From Ricinus communis (Eukaryota; Streptophyta; Magnoliopsida; Malpighiales; Euphorbiaceae): DNA of 64,000 nt. Below the pieces are notes generated by a model. That model worked only from the letters and a program-made list of their open reading frames with translations. It had not been told where the DNA came from and made no database searches. A program made the translations under genes and the position numbers. Positions 35,749 to 48,533 of this stretch are shown here, in pieces. The DNA lies in NCBI RefSeq assembly GCF_019578655.1, contig NC_063263.1, positions 13,081,001-13,145,000 of the forward strand. Reading direction: 5' to 3'. The first letter of the stretch is position 1, and every line of letters starts with the position of its first letter.

Positions 35749-36031
35749 CACAATTAATGACCGCTCAAACGACTAACTTAGAGTTACACAATCGTTTTCC
35801 ATTTATCTCTTCATTTTGTTAGTTTTCTCTACTTGCATCATAACATTTTGGTTTCTCTCTTTATATTAAAAGATAAATTCTTTTACTTCTCTTGATCTAT
35901 TATATACGTGGCTGTGTTTAAATTATCTACTTAACCCTTTCTATTTTTGTCTCAACTCTTTTGATTTATTATATACAAGAAACCAATTCATTAACAACAG
36001 AGAAAGGCATCATTCTTCTCCTTTGTTGACA

Positions 36032-36313
36032 ATGAAAAGAGACTTATCAGGTGGAGGGGCAAGAGGAATTATCCTTCCCCCATCCACTTTATTATCAAGG
36101 CTTCATTATGATGAATCAGCGACTGCCCATTTCAAGGAAGAAACCAAGAAACTGGCCTGCATTTACAGAGATCAGAATGGCTCACTTGGATGGAAAGCAA
36201 CTCTCAGGCAAAGACGCAGTTCCTTGCAAGTTACTGAGGCTTATGCAGCAAGGAATGGCAAACTGGTACTTTACATGTATGGTATCGGAAATATACTCCA
36301 GTGTTTTCTTTAG
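36032..36313 (+). CDS. Possible small protein gene, unknown
   Basis: An ATG opens 93 codons (MKRDLSGGGARGIILPPS...). Composition is protein-like: basic, with HFKEETKKLACIYRDQNGS and LRQRRSSLQVTEAYAARNG. The overlapping next frame stays open another 110 bases past the stop, which would fit a missed splice or a frameshift in a decayed gene. No family was recognised. It lies between the aldolase and the B-box gene, where I know of no conserved gene. Confidence 0.3.
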   Translation: MKRDLSGGGARGIILPPSTLLSRLHYDESATAHFKEETKKLACIYRDQNGSLGWKATLRQRRSSLQVTEAYAARNGKLVLYMYGIGNILQCFL

Positions 36314-36430
36314 CTTTAAGGGGCTAACACAGAGGACTCCCCTCCCGGGAAATTTCAGTATAAGCCCATTATTAAAGGAGACAGATCGCTTCCTTTCAGT
36401 GTGGCTGAAAAGCAAGATTTAATCTTCTGA

Positions 36431-38647
36431 ATTTCGATCTATCTATGTTTGGTCCATAGCAAAGATATTTTATTTCTTGTTCAATAAATAAAAGAATAGA
36501 ATTTTGTCTACCCAAATGAACCACAACCACTTTATTTCTTTACTATAAATGTGAGCACCATGCAGTGGTGTGTTCAGCGAGTATATGGACCAAATGCTAA
36601 CAGTTCTGTTATTTCTCAAACACAAGCTAGATTGCTTTAAATATACAAGCAGGCATTCTCCTCAGCTAATTAACTTTTGCACAAGAATGGAAAGTATTAC
36701 CCACAAAAATGGAAGAAGGCTTAAAGCAGGATGTGCTACTCAATTTGTCCCCAGGCCTCCAAGAATATCTGCAGCCACAAGAGTTGAACGGAAGAAAAAG
36801 GGTCCTCATATTCTCAGATAGCTGAAGGCTCTCCTGCAAAGCACCTAACAAATATCAACTATTATATATGTATGCATATGAAGACCTAAAAATGTGAACA
36901 AACGTACAAAGAGCTAGTGATTGCATCTGTAACCAATAAAGTCTTAACAATGAGGCAGCAAGTATCGCAATACTATGTTGATGCATTTTAACAGAAATTA
37001 GTCCTATTTGACACCAGCTCAAGGGGGAGATATAATGCAACAAATAAAAAAATAAGTGACTGTTTTCAACTCTCATCTAATCTCATTTTATTGCCTAACT
37101 TCATGGACAATAAGAAGACAATCAAGAATCAAGACGAGAAAGTAAAGAGGACATCTCATTTCCAACTTCAGATTAATTCAATGGAATGTAATAATTGGAA
37201 GGAGATTCAAAGAATTATTGGCCAATCCCCACTTTCCTGAATTTCATATGCTACCACAATTGAAAAAAATTTACCTAAAAGAGACCACTTTATGCAGAGG
37301 ATCTAGCAAAGCAATGGCAGAGCACCTTTCATCACAATACCATTGCAGGGTATCTATGCAAATGTTCATAGAATAAAATAGAATACTGCTCTGCTTAGAA
37401 CCACTTGAAAAAAGTTGAAAACTGGAGGCCATCTCCAGTATATGCTCCTGTAAACAAGAGCATATTCACATAGAACCAACTCCAAATCTATCCTGAATGA
37501 AAAGAGAATGAAAACGGATAAAAGAAAACCTGAAAAAAAATATTAACTATGTCTCAGGTTGCAAGCCAGAAAATGGTCCTCCCCTGTCCTATCAGAAAAC
37601 AATTATCAATTATAGAAGATTTCTGTTTTAAACCCGTCCATCGGCAAAACAACTACCCACAGTCCTATGCAGCAACTTGTTATCAGCCATACACATAGAC
37701 AACTCTTCAAGTCATGTAAAATCAAGTAACATGATCATGGTCGATGATTTAGAACTTAAACACGCATATTTTCTATTGGCATCCAAAAACTGTGGAACAT
37801 CCAAAATAGGTTTCCAGAAAAGATGGTACCAAATCTGTCATTATGTAGCACGACATATAAGGAATTCTAACTTCGCGATTTGGACCACTAACACATGATA
37901 GACATGCAAGTGTAACATTAACAATTTTCTTTTTCGGTCAAGCATCCTTCTAAAGTCAAACTTAAGCATGGCAACTCCACTGATCAGCACCATGAAAAAC
38001 TTGTTCATAAAATATGATTCGCTGTTTACTAAGGATTCAAACTTTGTATGCTATGCTTGCCAAATAGAAAAATCACATCACAGCCAAAGAACCCAGTCAA
38101 GGAAACATGACCAATTCCTGGAGTAAACCCTTCTTCCATTGCTTTAACCTGCTAATTAAATTGATTCATTATGTAAGATGACACAAAATCACCCTCGGTT
38201 CATATGTACTGCAATTTGCTGACGTTATAGGATAAAATGCAGTCGAAAAGATGTCCAGCAATTCAGATGTAGTAAATAGAAAATTCGCAATAAATAGGCC
38301 AAACAAAGAATACAAACCTTTGCTGCTTTTTTAATTTTATCCAATCCTTTTCATTTCAATAATTTTAAACTAACCTTAGACATTACTAACAATTTGAACC
38401 AATTAGTAAGGGGAAACAAAAATGTAAAAACAAAATCTATTTAAATCAATTGGCCAAAAGGAAATATTGCTTTTCACTTATTTATGATGCTAGTAGATAT
38501 AAAGGTTTCATATTTTATTCTCTCTTCCATCATAAATGCAGACTTTCCAATTGTGCCAACCTATATGTCAACTGAATAACAACTGGAGAAAGCAATAATA
38601 TCTAAAACAGGTTAAATGGACTGTGAATAAAGTATATTATACCTTGC
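36431..38647. other. 3' flank of the B-box gene and intergenic DNA
   Basis: No coding region was recognised. Part of it may be the 3' untranslated region of the minus-strand B-box gene, possibly with introns. Short open frames here have no motif. Confidence 0.45.
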
Positions 38648-40479
38648 TTACTTTTCAGGCTCTCTATTAAAGGATCCAACAGGAACAATGCTCGCACATT
38701 CATGATTACTGCCACTCATAACATCCATACCCTGTTCCTTAAAACAAAAATAGGGATTTAATTTAGTCATGTTGTAGAGTAAACCATTGAAACTGAAGTT
38801 CTTCGCATGCACATGAGTATGCAACCATGGATTTAGAAATATAAATAAAAATATCAGAAGAGTTAATGGAAAAGCAAATACCTGGTTAGTTGAATTTTGC
38901 CCATGTATCCGCTGAGGTCTGGCATTTAGATCAATCAATTTATTGTCAATCTTGCCATCAATATTAGAGTTATTCTCCATCATTGGAACAGGAGATGTTC
39001 TGTGATTTTGCTTATTTTCGCCCATTGTAAGTTTATGTGGCTGAATTTGGTCCCTTCTTACTTCATTTTGGTCAAGAGCTTGCTGTCCTAGTTCATCCAA
39101 ACGGCCAGGTTTATCTCCTGGAAACTAAATAAGACAACCAAAGGGAATCAGATCAATATTAGTAACCTTTTTCCAAAAGGATAAAAAGCAAGTTCTACAA
39201 TCCAGAGACACAAACCTCGACTCTCTGCCGTAATAGGAGATATCTCCCATGGGTTCTTTTACCGCCAACATGTACGATCATGTCACATTGCAGACAAAGG
39301 GAACTACCATCTATCTCGCAGTAAAAGAAAGCTATAGCACGTGGAGCAAAAAAGAACCTCAAAGTCTAGTACAGGAAAAGACAAGAAAAAAGAGCAAAAC
39401 TACTAAATGTTGAAAAATACCAGGTTCATTTTCGCATATATCGCAACGGGGAACTTCACTAGGATCAGCAAGGCCAACTCGTACATGCCGACTAGCTAGC
39501 TTGTTACACAAATGGACCTGCAACTCCAGCACAACATAAAAAAGATTACATGATAGAGCAAAATAATAACTTGACTAAAGTTGGGAAACTCAAACTATTA
39601 AATAAAATCCACAAGTTATAGCTATTAAATAAATCCCTCAAATGCCTGATTCTATCATGTTTCAAGAAGATGCACACTAAGGCAATACATGATAATTGTT
39701 AATCAAGGTCGCAGTCTTGAACGTGTCTATAATTAAGACGAGTGAATTCACTGTCTAATAATGGAAGCGCAAAGGTAGACGTAATCAAGTTCAGGCAAAT
39801 TAGGATCCTCAAGATTCTGTTGGCAAGAAAACCACACGAGCCATACATCTGTAGAGAGTTGGTGAAGTAAATATAGAGTCTCCTCTACAATAAAAGGCTT
39901 GGACAAGTACACACTTAGACTGTTATATAGGCGAGTTTTTGCTTCATGAACAAGCTATACAGCATGCAAGTAGCTATTCCGCCCCATTTACCATAACTCA
40001 CTCATCTCTCCAAGCAAAAAAAACTAGAGTCAGATTCTGAACCAAAATAGCCTAAGAAAGAAGACAATAACAACGATAATAAACGTCCAATTTGCTTTAA
40101 TTGATATAAAATACAGTGAATATTCAATCAAAGATAACATCGACATCATCTAAAAAATTCAAAGTTCAAAAACGTAATGATGATTATCAGATTATACTTA
40201 AAAAAGATTTCAGTTCAAGAAGCAAAATATAAACGGATATGATTAAACGCAATCAGTAACTGAACGAGTAGTTTCAATTCGATCAACTAAAAAGTAAGGT
40301 CTAATTAATTGTTTTACTTTAATTATTATCATTAAACATCTTTCAGATTAAGCTCAGACTTAAAAAGAAGATAAAATAAATAATACCTTCTCGTCACAAG
40401 AGCGACAAAGAGCAGCTTCATCAGCAGCACAGAAAAGGATCGCAGCTGCACTTTCACATACGTCGCAAAGCGTTCTCAT
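38648..40479 (-). CDS. BBX19: Double B-box zinc finger protein, BBX18/BBX19 type
   Basis: Nuclear transcriptional cofactor of B-box class IV (two B-boxes, no CCT domain). In Arabidopsis BBX18 and BBX19 act in light-controlled seedling growth, flowering time and thermomorphogenesis. Five exons in transcript order: 40479-40387, 39517-39421, 39331-39216, 39124-38882, 38737-38648. The frame closes to 212 residues. B-box 1 (about 5-42) keeps [22 protein letters not shown] and NKLASRH. B-box 2 (about 56-91) keeps [22 protein letters not shown] and GGKRTH. Then come [18 protein letters not shown], a variable Asn/Gln-rich region, [13 protein letters not shown] and the C-terminus [12 protein letters not shown], all hallmarks of BBX18/19. 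The variable region is longer than I recall for the Arabidopsis proteins. Which of the two paralogs it matches cannot be decided here, so the symbol is approximate. Confidence 0.93.
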
Positions 40480-43400
40480 TTCACGAATTTTAGTAAAATT
40501 CGTTTAATTAATTTTAATTACTCAATAAATGCTCTATTTTCTTCTCTTCAACGCCATATTTTTTTTTTTTAATTTATATATTATGTACTAGAGGTAAACT
40601 TGATTCCTTGTTTTACAGAGTGTAAAAGGAAAAATAAATAAAAATAAAAAAGTTAGATTGAGAGTGTAGAAGAGAAAGATACAGTCGGAAAGAAGAGAAA
40701 TAGAGGAAAAAGCAGTGGGGTTTTAAATTACTATTATTAGAAGCCGAAAATGTAAAAGGAAAGAAGAGGGAAAGAAAATGTGAGGTGGTTTTGGTCGGAG
40801 AAAGGAAAAAGGAATAGTTTTCGTCCAAACAACCAGAGTCTCTGCTGTATCTCTTCTTTTTCTACTCGCTTCCCTGCTTTTTTGACAAATAATTGCATAT
40901 GTTTATCAAATTCTAAAGTAAAATATATTTTTTCCTGTTACTTGTTTTGAATAAGGTATTCATTTGGATTAAATACTGAATAAAAATAAAATTTAATTAA
41001 TTAAATAAAAATAAGAAGAAGAAGAAATTGGGAGACAGTTCGTGAGTGGCGAGTATGATGTTGACGAGTGTAGGGTAGAGCGGGGGAGTTTGTTAGAGAT
41101 GAGTTGTTGATGTTGGGGTAATCTGTTCCGTTGTTACTAGTGGTTGAATGGAGAATAATAGTGACTCCCACGCTCTCCCTAAATCTGTGACGAGCACGTT
41201 CGGTGTTGATGCCACGACCTCGCGGGGAGTGGCTTCCACACGTCGAATTGGGCGTCAGGAGCTCTGTTATTTCTTCTTAATCTAATTTTGTCTTCGGAGG
41301 TGGGGTCAATCTGTGACCTAACGTTGGAGGAGTCTTCGATCCTAGAACGGACTTGAAGCAGACAAATATAAACAATTCCTGGTGCCGGTGGTGCATATGC
41401 TTTGCCCCATTTTTTCTCAAATGTTTTTTATTTAATGTTGTAATAATAAATCTAAACAACAAAAAGCAATATCGTCCTGGTCGCTACTGTCTTCTTCAAT
41501 ATTTGGAAAGAAGAAATCACTAACATGAACATTGGAGAGGAGACACAGCCACCATTCTTAGACGAGGGTTAGATAAAAGAGAATGGGATAAAGGTGTTCA
41601 TATAATAAACGGTTATTCTCTTAAATAAGAAATTTTATTTTTTATTATACAAATCTTTACCTTATAGTGATTTAAAAATATAATTATTGACCATCATTTT
41701 TTAGAATATTTTCCTCTCTGATATAAAAAAAAGGTATATGATTGATAAAAGTTGCCCATAATTCAGTGGCAAACTCCACAAATAAGGACTTTTTTAATAA
41801 TAAAAAAATCCACTAATAAGGAGGTTTAAATAAATATTAACACCACCTCAATATGATGATTTAAATTATTGATTTTTACTAAAATTAATATATATATTAT
41901 AAGTTTAATTACAAATTAAAATTTTAAATGTTATATTTTTTAATAATTTTATCCAACTCTTTCAAAATTTTAAAACAAATATTCATTCTTTTAATAATTA
42001 TGAATCAGCAAAAATAGTTTATGCTGGACATAAAAATATGACTATTAAAATTCTCATATATATCTATTCTTTTACATATTTTACATATAAATATAACTAT
42101 TTATGTATTAACTCATGAATTTTTATGTAGTAAACAAAGTTGACTTGCCATGTTATTTTTCTCATTATAATATTTTAAAAATTGTTACCAAAAAAAATTT
42201 ATAAAAATAAATTAAAAAGATAGATATTTATTTCAAAATTTTAGAATAAGTAAATAAAATTATTAAATGTATAAGATTTAGAATTTAATTAGTAATTAGA
42301 CCTATATTATACATATATGTATATACATGTTACTCTCACTTTTATGGTAAGTAATTTTTAAATTTAAGTTCTTACTATAATTTTAAGTTTCTTTCACTTC
42401 ATAATCTAGATGGGTTTTCTACACACATGATTATAGCTATAAATCTATTTTAGAAAATAATAACAATGTAAATTGATTAATAAATTAATTTTAATCTGAT
42501 ATGATTTTTAAATGTTAAGATTTTCTGATGTGTTATAAAGAATAGTAATAATTTAAATAATTTGATAAAAGAAATTTCTAACCTAATAAAGAATTTTAAT
42601 ATTCTCAAATTCTATGATTACTATTAGAGAATAAAATAAATATTATTTATACATGAACATAGGTTAATGTATATTAAAATATTAAGTGAAAACAATTAGT
42701 GGTCAGCTTCTATATACCTTTATAGCAAAATAAAAAATAATATGAATAAAATTGGAAAAGAAGAGAGCTTAAGATGATTTTGTTTAGTGAGGACAAGTTA
42801 CAGTCGATAGCACCATTATTATTATTTAATCATCATCACATCTATCGTATGTCTATAGATTTTACTAATGTGATCTTTCTATATTTTATTAGATAAATAT
42901 TTTTATCCTATTTCTACTCTTTAATATTCTTTTTATACTATATATTATCGCTTTTAAAAAAAAAATTGAATCTTACATTTACTTTTAAAAATAATATTAT
43001 ATATTATTACTGAATTAGAATATTAAGTATTCATTAGATTATAGAAAAATGATATAAATATTTTTTGAAATTGATAATATAATTATTCATTTAAATTAAA
43101 TATAGTAATTATATATTCAAAATTTATAAATATATATTTATTTGAATTTTATAAATAATAATAGATTAAATAAAATACTTTTCATGGAACAGCTGAATGA
43201 AAAAGAAAAAAAGAAAAAGAGAAATTAACTTTTTAATTGAAAAAAAAATTAAAATTGAATAGATTATCCTTTAATATTATCAATTAAACTAATTCATATA
43301 ACTTTTGTAAAATTTGAGACTTTATATTATTCTTGAAATTTAATGAAACTTTTTAATGTTAATAATATAGTGACATTAGTTTTTTTAATTCTAATTAATA

Positions 43401-44706
43401 CACTCTTTTAAGTTCTGTTTGATAAAAGGCAAATCATTTCAGAATCGTTTTCTTCGAAAAAAACAGCCAATTATAATAAAATATTATAATTTTTAGGTGT
43501 TAATAAGTGTTAGATAGATTTCTTAATTAAAAAAAAAAAAAGAAAAAAGGAAAAGCAAACAGGATAAGGCTCGAAACTAAAAAGAAACAGAACGTGCAAT
43601 TTGCACAAGACATAATTACTGTTGGAAAATAGTACGGTAGGAAATATTGTAAAGGGTCCCACTATAGATTCGAGAAATGTGTGGAGCCAGTATGATTTTT
43701 TATTATTATTATTAGATAAGAAATTCATATGATTTTTTTTTTTTGAAAATAAGAAAATGGATTTACTTTATAATTTAAAACAATTTTTAGTTCATGTTGT
43801 CATTGTTTCAAGTTATAATTAAAGCCACTTTCTTTTCAATCAATCAATCAATTGAATGAGATCATATAAGATAACATTCAGGTTATTTAAATTTTTAATA
43901 GATATTTGATGTGATTGGGTCCAAACTATTACTAAATATTATCAAAATAATGATGCCAATTAAAAAAAATTAATAAAATTTAGTCAGTACTGTCACAAAT
44001 AATAAGAAGAAAAAAGAAAAGGAATTAGCAAGAGTGAAGAGTAAAGTGAAGATGTTTGGTCATAACTCACAAATCATAGAACATTTGTTGTTTGAATTTG
44101 GTTAACGGAGAGCCACAAGATTAAAAGATGGTGCAAGTTAAAAGCTACTTGCAACCTATTCTCAACCACAAATTTCATATCTTCCCCTTTGGCCTGCCCT
44201 CTCTAATTTTTCTCTTTTCCCCTTAAGGCCATTGCATATTTCTCACTTCTTCTAGGGCTCAACAATGCCTTCCAGATAAACATAAAGTACCAAAACACTA
44301 TTATCCTCTCTCTCTCTCTCTATTTTCATATATAATTTTGTATGTGACATTGGATTTCTTGTGTTGGTTGGGTACTTAGAAGTTGGAGAGGGTATGCCCA
44401 GTTGAGAATTGGGCTTGTCCTAAAATTGATAAAAATCCAAAATCTTAGTCACATATTAAGTTTGGCTATTGCTCAGTTATATCACCCAACCCAATTATAC
44501 AATCCAATTTTTATTTGGGTCATGACTCGTGTATATGGTTTGTTTTTTATATGTGAATAATCTGAGTTATTAGGTTGAAATTAATAGGGTCTTCCCCAAG
44601 GAGATCCAAATATGGGGTATTGAATAAAGTTTATATATCTCTAAAGAGGCTTCCAAGACTCTAATAAGAGATGAAAGGAGCATCTAAATATTGAATAAGC
44701 ATAAGT

Positions 44707-44708
<2 letters not shown>

Positions 44709-44746
<38 letters not shown>
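44709..44746. repeat. (AT)n microsatellite
   Basis: About 19 uninterrupted AT units in gene-free DNA. Confidence 0.95.
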
Positions 44747-44749
<3 letters not shown>

Positions 44750-47094
44750 GACTTTAAAATTTTGATTTAATTGCTAAAAGAATTTTGAATTTTATACTTC
44801 TTATTAAATCTAACACTTAATTTTTAGATTTTTAAATTTTAATTTCAATTTTAACATTTAATAAAATTATCTGTCAAATCTGCTAATTTGACGTAAATTC
44901 TGATAACAATAAAAAGAACTGAGTCAACATTAGAGTTATTGATTCGTTCTATAATTAAAATACTATCATTTAAATAAATAAATTATTTATTTTTTTAATT
45001 TTGGAGTTTCATTAATCTTATGTGCTTAAATAATAATATTTTAATAGTGATGATGCTGACTTAATTCCTCCTTTTTATTGTTGTTACTGCAGTTCACGCA
45101 ACGTCAACAAATTTTGTTAATAACTTCACTGTAATTTAAAATTGAAATCAATATTAAAATTTAATTTTAAAATTGAGAATTTGAACCATAAATGCTAGAT
45201 TTGATAATAAGTACAAAATATAGATTTCTGTTTTACAAATTCAGCATTATAATATAATATACAATATAAATTAGAGAGTTTAATACTTAATTATTAGCCT
45301 AAAAAAGTTTCTTTTTTAAAGAAAGACGAATAAATTTAGGCTCCCTTCTTGAAAAGTTTAAAGGCCAAATTGACCATTATTCCATGATTATATCATTTCT
45401 GAAAAAGAATTTGGTTTTTGTGTTTTCTAAGAAAATAATGGTCTAAATGGCATATAAATGAGCAAGCAATCTCCATAAGCATTTCAACCATGAAAACAAC
45501 CTTCTTCGAACCTACTTAGCTTAAACAATGAAAAAAAAGAATAAAAATCAATGACTAATAGAAGGGAATTAGATAGAATAATAATAATAATAAAAAAAAA
45601 GAATCTAAAGCATCTTTAATGAGTAATCATTTTCAGCTTAAGTTACTTGATTAAAGGTAATTATTGCTTGTGGAAGAATGAGAATAGAGATAGAAGGGAA
45701 AAGAAAAGGGGTTCAATTGATCGAAACATTGGACCATCTTGAATATGTGGGTTCCCCCTTTTGGCCTTACACTTCTTTTCAGTCTTGGTTCTCAAGCAAA
45801 CAAATATTCCTTTTCTTTTTATTTACTAAAGAGATGTACCCATCATTTTAATTATGTGATCATCATTTATATTTTCAGTTTTCTCTTTATACTATGATCG
45901 TTTTCTCAAATTTTTTACTTCTAAATATATAATTTTCAGTTCTTTGATGCTTTTGTCTCATCTTTGTTAAAATAAAAATTTGTTATTTTTTATTCTTTAT
46001 GAGAAAGGCCTACTAATTAAATTCTGAGATAAAATGATTTAAAAAAAAATAATTATAGGGTATTAATTACACATTACAAAGGGTTAGAAAATCTACTTAA
46101 TTTGGCACCATGCCATGAAGGAAATTAATAACCTAAGTTGGTACTACACTTAATATTGGTGCCAAGAAAAACTTTATTCACATGATACACTTGAGTTTCT
46201 TTTCCTGAAAGAAGACTAAGAAGTAGGAATTAGAGGAACTCTTTTTTTTTGTTGCTTCTTTTATTTTCTTTACCTTTTTCCTACTTTGCAAGCTTGGTGA
46301 GTGTGAATATAACATAAAAATAATATTCCTAATTCTTTTAATAATAAATGTTTTTTTTTTTATATAAGTTAGGATTGAAGCACCAACTTAACTAACAGAA
46401 ATAATTAAGTTAGTTATTATTTATTTAAATATGATATGATTTAAGTAGGTTACAAGTCTTATGCTTGCTTTGGAGAAATGGAATGGTCCTATGATAGTAA
46501 CTATAGAGGCATGCAACCATTGCGATAATTACAAAAATAAAAAGTGTTCTACTCTTTGACTCTATGTACCCATTCATAATTTTTAGTAGAATTTGTTATC
46601 ATTATTTTGCCAGCATAGGCTAAAACACACAAAAGGGAAGTAATAATCATGCTGCCCACTAGTTTTTACTAAGGAAAAAACAAAAACGTGTGCCAATAAT
46701 TTAATAACATCATATAAATTTAAATTTGTTGGAGTTTAAATATAAAATAAAATTGGTGTAATTACTTAGCATATGAAAAAAGAAATTGACAATTAATGTT
46801 AAACCCCCCCATTAGCACTAATTGGGAATTAAATGAGATTTAACCATCATTTACATGTACCTAAGAGAAGGGCAGTGATATATTATTAACAATTCATAAA
46901 ATTGATCTTCTCTTGACTTATCATCCAACATCAATATTATATATAGTGGTACAAAAGAATCAACAAGAATGAACAACCATTTTGACCAATTCAAAAGGAA
47001 AATTCCTTTTATTATTATTTTCTTTAAATATAAGTGGTGGATGACCATTAACACTAAATGGTAAGATTTTGATTCACCAAAATATAGTTGGTAG

Positions 47095-47307
47095 TTAATA
47101 TAACCGACAAAAAACGGTGCCACTTTCCCTAGCAATTTTGTAAGGGTTCCTTATTAGATCCTTCGTCAACCCGAGAAAAGGGGATCCGTGATCCACGGGC
47201 ATCAAGATCGAGATGTGCTGTTTCTTTTCTAGATCATGGTCCTTTGTTGTTTCTCGGTTCAGGACAAAAGAAATGGGATGGATGGTTTGTTTAGGCATTA
47301 CTATCAA
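47095..47307 (-). other. GC-richer open frame of unknown origin
   Basis: A 70-codon minus-strand frame (MIVMPKQTIHPISFVLNRET ... SILMPVDHGSPFLGL ... NPYKIARESG) lies in a block whose base composition is clearly richer in G and C than the flanking DNA. It resembles plant mitochondrial or plastid intergenic DNA in texture, but I could not match it to an organelle gene. It may be an organelle-DNA insert, a transposon remnant or chance. Confidence 0.3.
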
Positions 47308-48279
47308 ATGTTTTCTCTTTTCCCTTTCCTCTTCACTTTTCTTTTTTACTAGTTAGCACATAGATTTTGTATATTGGGTGCGATCATGTTCTTCCTATTA
47401 AGACTGTGAACTCACATAAAATTGAACCCTAAATCATAGGAAATTGAGTTGATTACCCTCAAGATTGGTATAAATTGTACTGTTGAGATTTAATTTTAAT
47501 TTTTTTATTAAATAAATAGTTGAGTGGAACATAAGAAAAAAATAAATAAATTAAAAATGATACGTATAATTGTTTAAAATCAAAGTTAATATTCAGTAAC
47601 AATTTATCTTCGTTTGTCATTTATAAAAATTACAATTTCCTTTTTAGTTGAAAAATACATTAAATGCGGAATTTTGTGGTTGAAATGATATATTGCACAA
47701 TTATTTACTTTAAAAAATTATATACACTCAACATATTTCAAACAAATATATATAAAAAAGTATATGCTAATTTTTAAAAATAACAAATAATTATTATTAT
47801 TTGTCTTATGTATCTTTTCATATTATGCTAGTTATTTTCTGATATTTAAAAAAATATATTTTATCATTCTATTTTATAATTTTATACTAAAAATCTCTTT
47901 CGTTAAATTTTTTATTAAAAATTCGTTAATTAAGTTTGGTTCTATACCATCTGTCCCTAACTTTTTATGTACTATATAAACTGTCTCTATATTTTATTTA
48001 TTGTCCTAAAATTCTTTTACGTTTTGAAAATCAATGTAAACAAGGATCTAAATTGATAAAAAAAAATATGATTTATCTTCAGACTTATTATTAAAATTAC
48101 AATCCTACTGTAATAAAATTAATAATAATAATACTATCTATTTTATTTCAACAATTTAAGATTAAATTATATAAATTTTTAAGAACACTAATTAATTATT
48201 TTTGTACAAACACTAAAGGTGATTTTTTTATAAAAATTAGACGATGGGGTTAGTATAACAAATAAAAATATAAGAGGCA

Positions 48280-48284
48280 ATAAT
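48280..48284. repeat. Target-site duplication, left
   Basis: ATAAT directly before the left LTR. The identical ATAAT follows the right LTR, so this is the 5-bp duplication made when the copia element inserted. Confidence 0.85.
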
Positions 48285-48498
48285 CGTTGAGATAATAATC
48301 AATAACTTGCTTCCAATCTTATTAATAATCAGATAAAGTTATATAACCGTACAAAAACAGAAAAGAGAAAAGATAGCCAACAAAATATACTATACGTATT
48401 TTGTGGTAACAGCTAATGAACTAGTCAAAACAAAAACAGTCCTAAATATTAGAATTTTATTCTAAAAACTCTTAAAACAAAGCAAAGTACTTTCAACA
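48285..48498 (-). repeat. 3' LTR of the copia element
   Basis: 214 bp. On the element strand it reads TGTTGAAAGTACTTTGC at its start. Its last base has changed, so it ends ...CAACG rather than ...CAACA, unlike the other LTR. Aligns without gaps to 52,652-52,865. Confidence 0.93.
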
Positions 48499-48511
48499 AT
48501 CCCTCCCTTGA
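48499..48511 (-). promoter_or_regulatory. Polypurine tract of the copia element
   Basis: The element strand reads CAAGGGAGGGAT immediately before the 3' LTR. This is the expected position and base composition for the plus-strand primer. Confidence 0.8.
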
Positions 48512-48533
48512 ACTTATTTCTTTTACTAGAGAA

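Larger units (their letters stand above)
40480..48279. other. Long AT-rich gap upstream of the B-box gene
   Basis: Positions 40,480 to about 40,870 are the probable 5' leader and promoter side of the B-box gene. A GC-richer patch at about 41,030-41,340 (CACGACCTCGCGGGGAGTGG, CACACGTCG) could hold promoter elements. From 41,600 to 48,279 the DNA is mostly AT-rich with homopolymers and no recognisable gene. Exceptions are an (AT)n tract and a GC-richer 210-base island, both listed separately. Confidence 0.5.
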
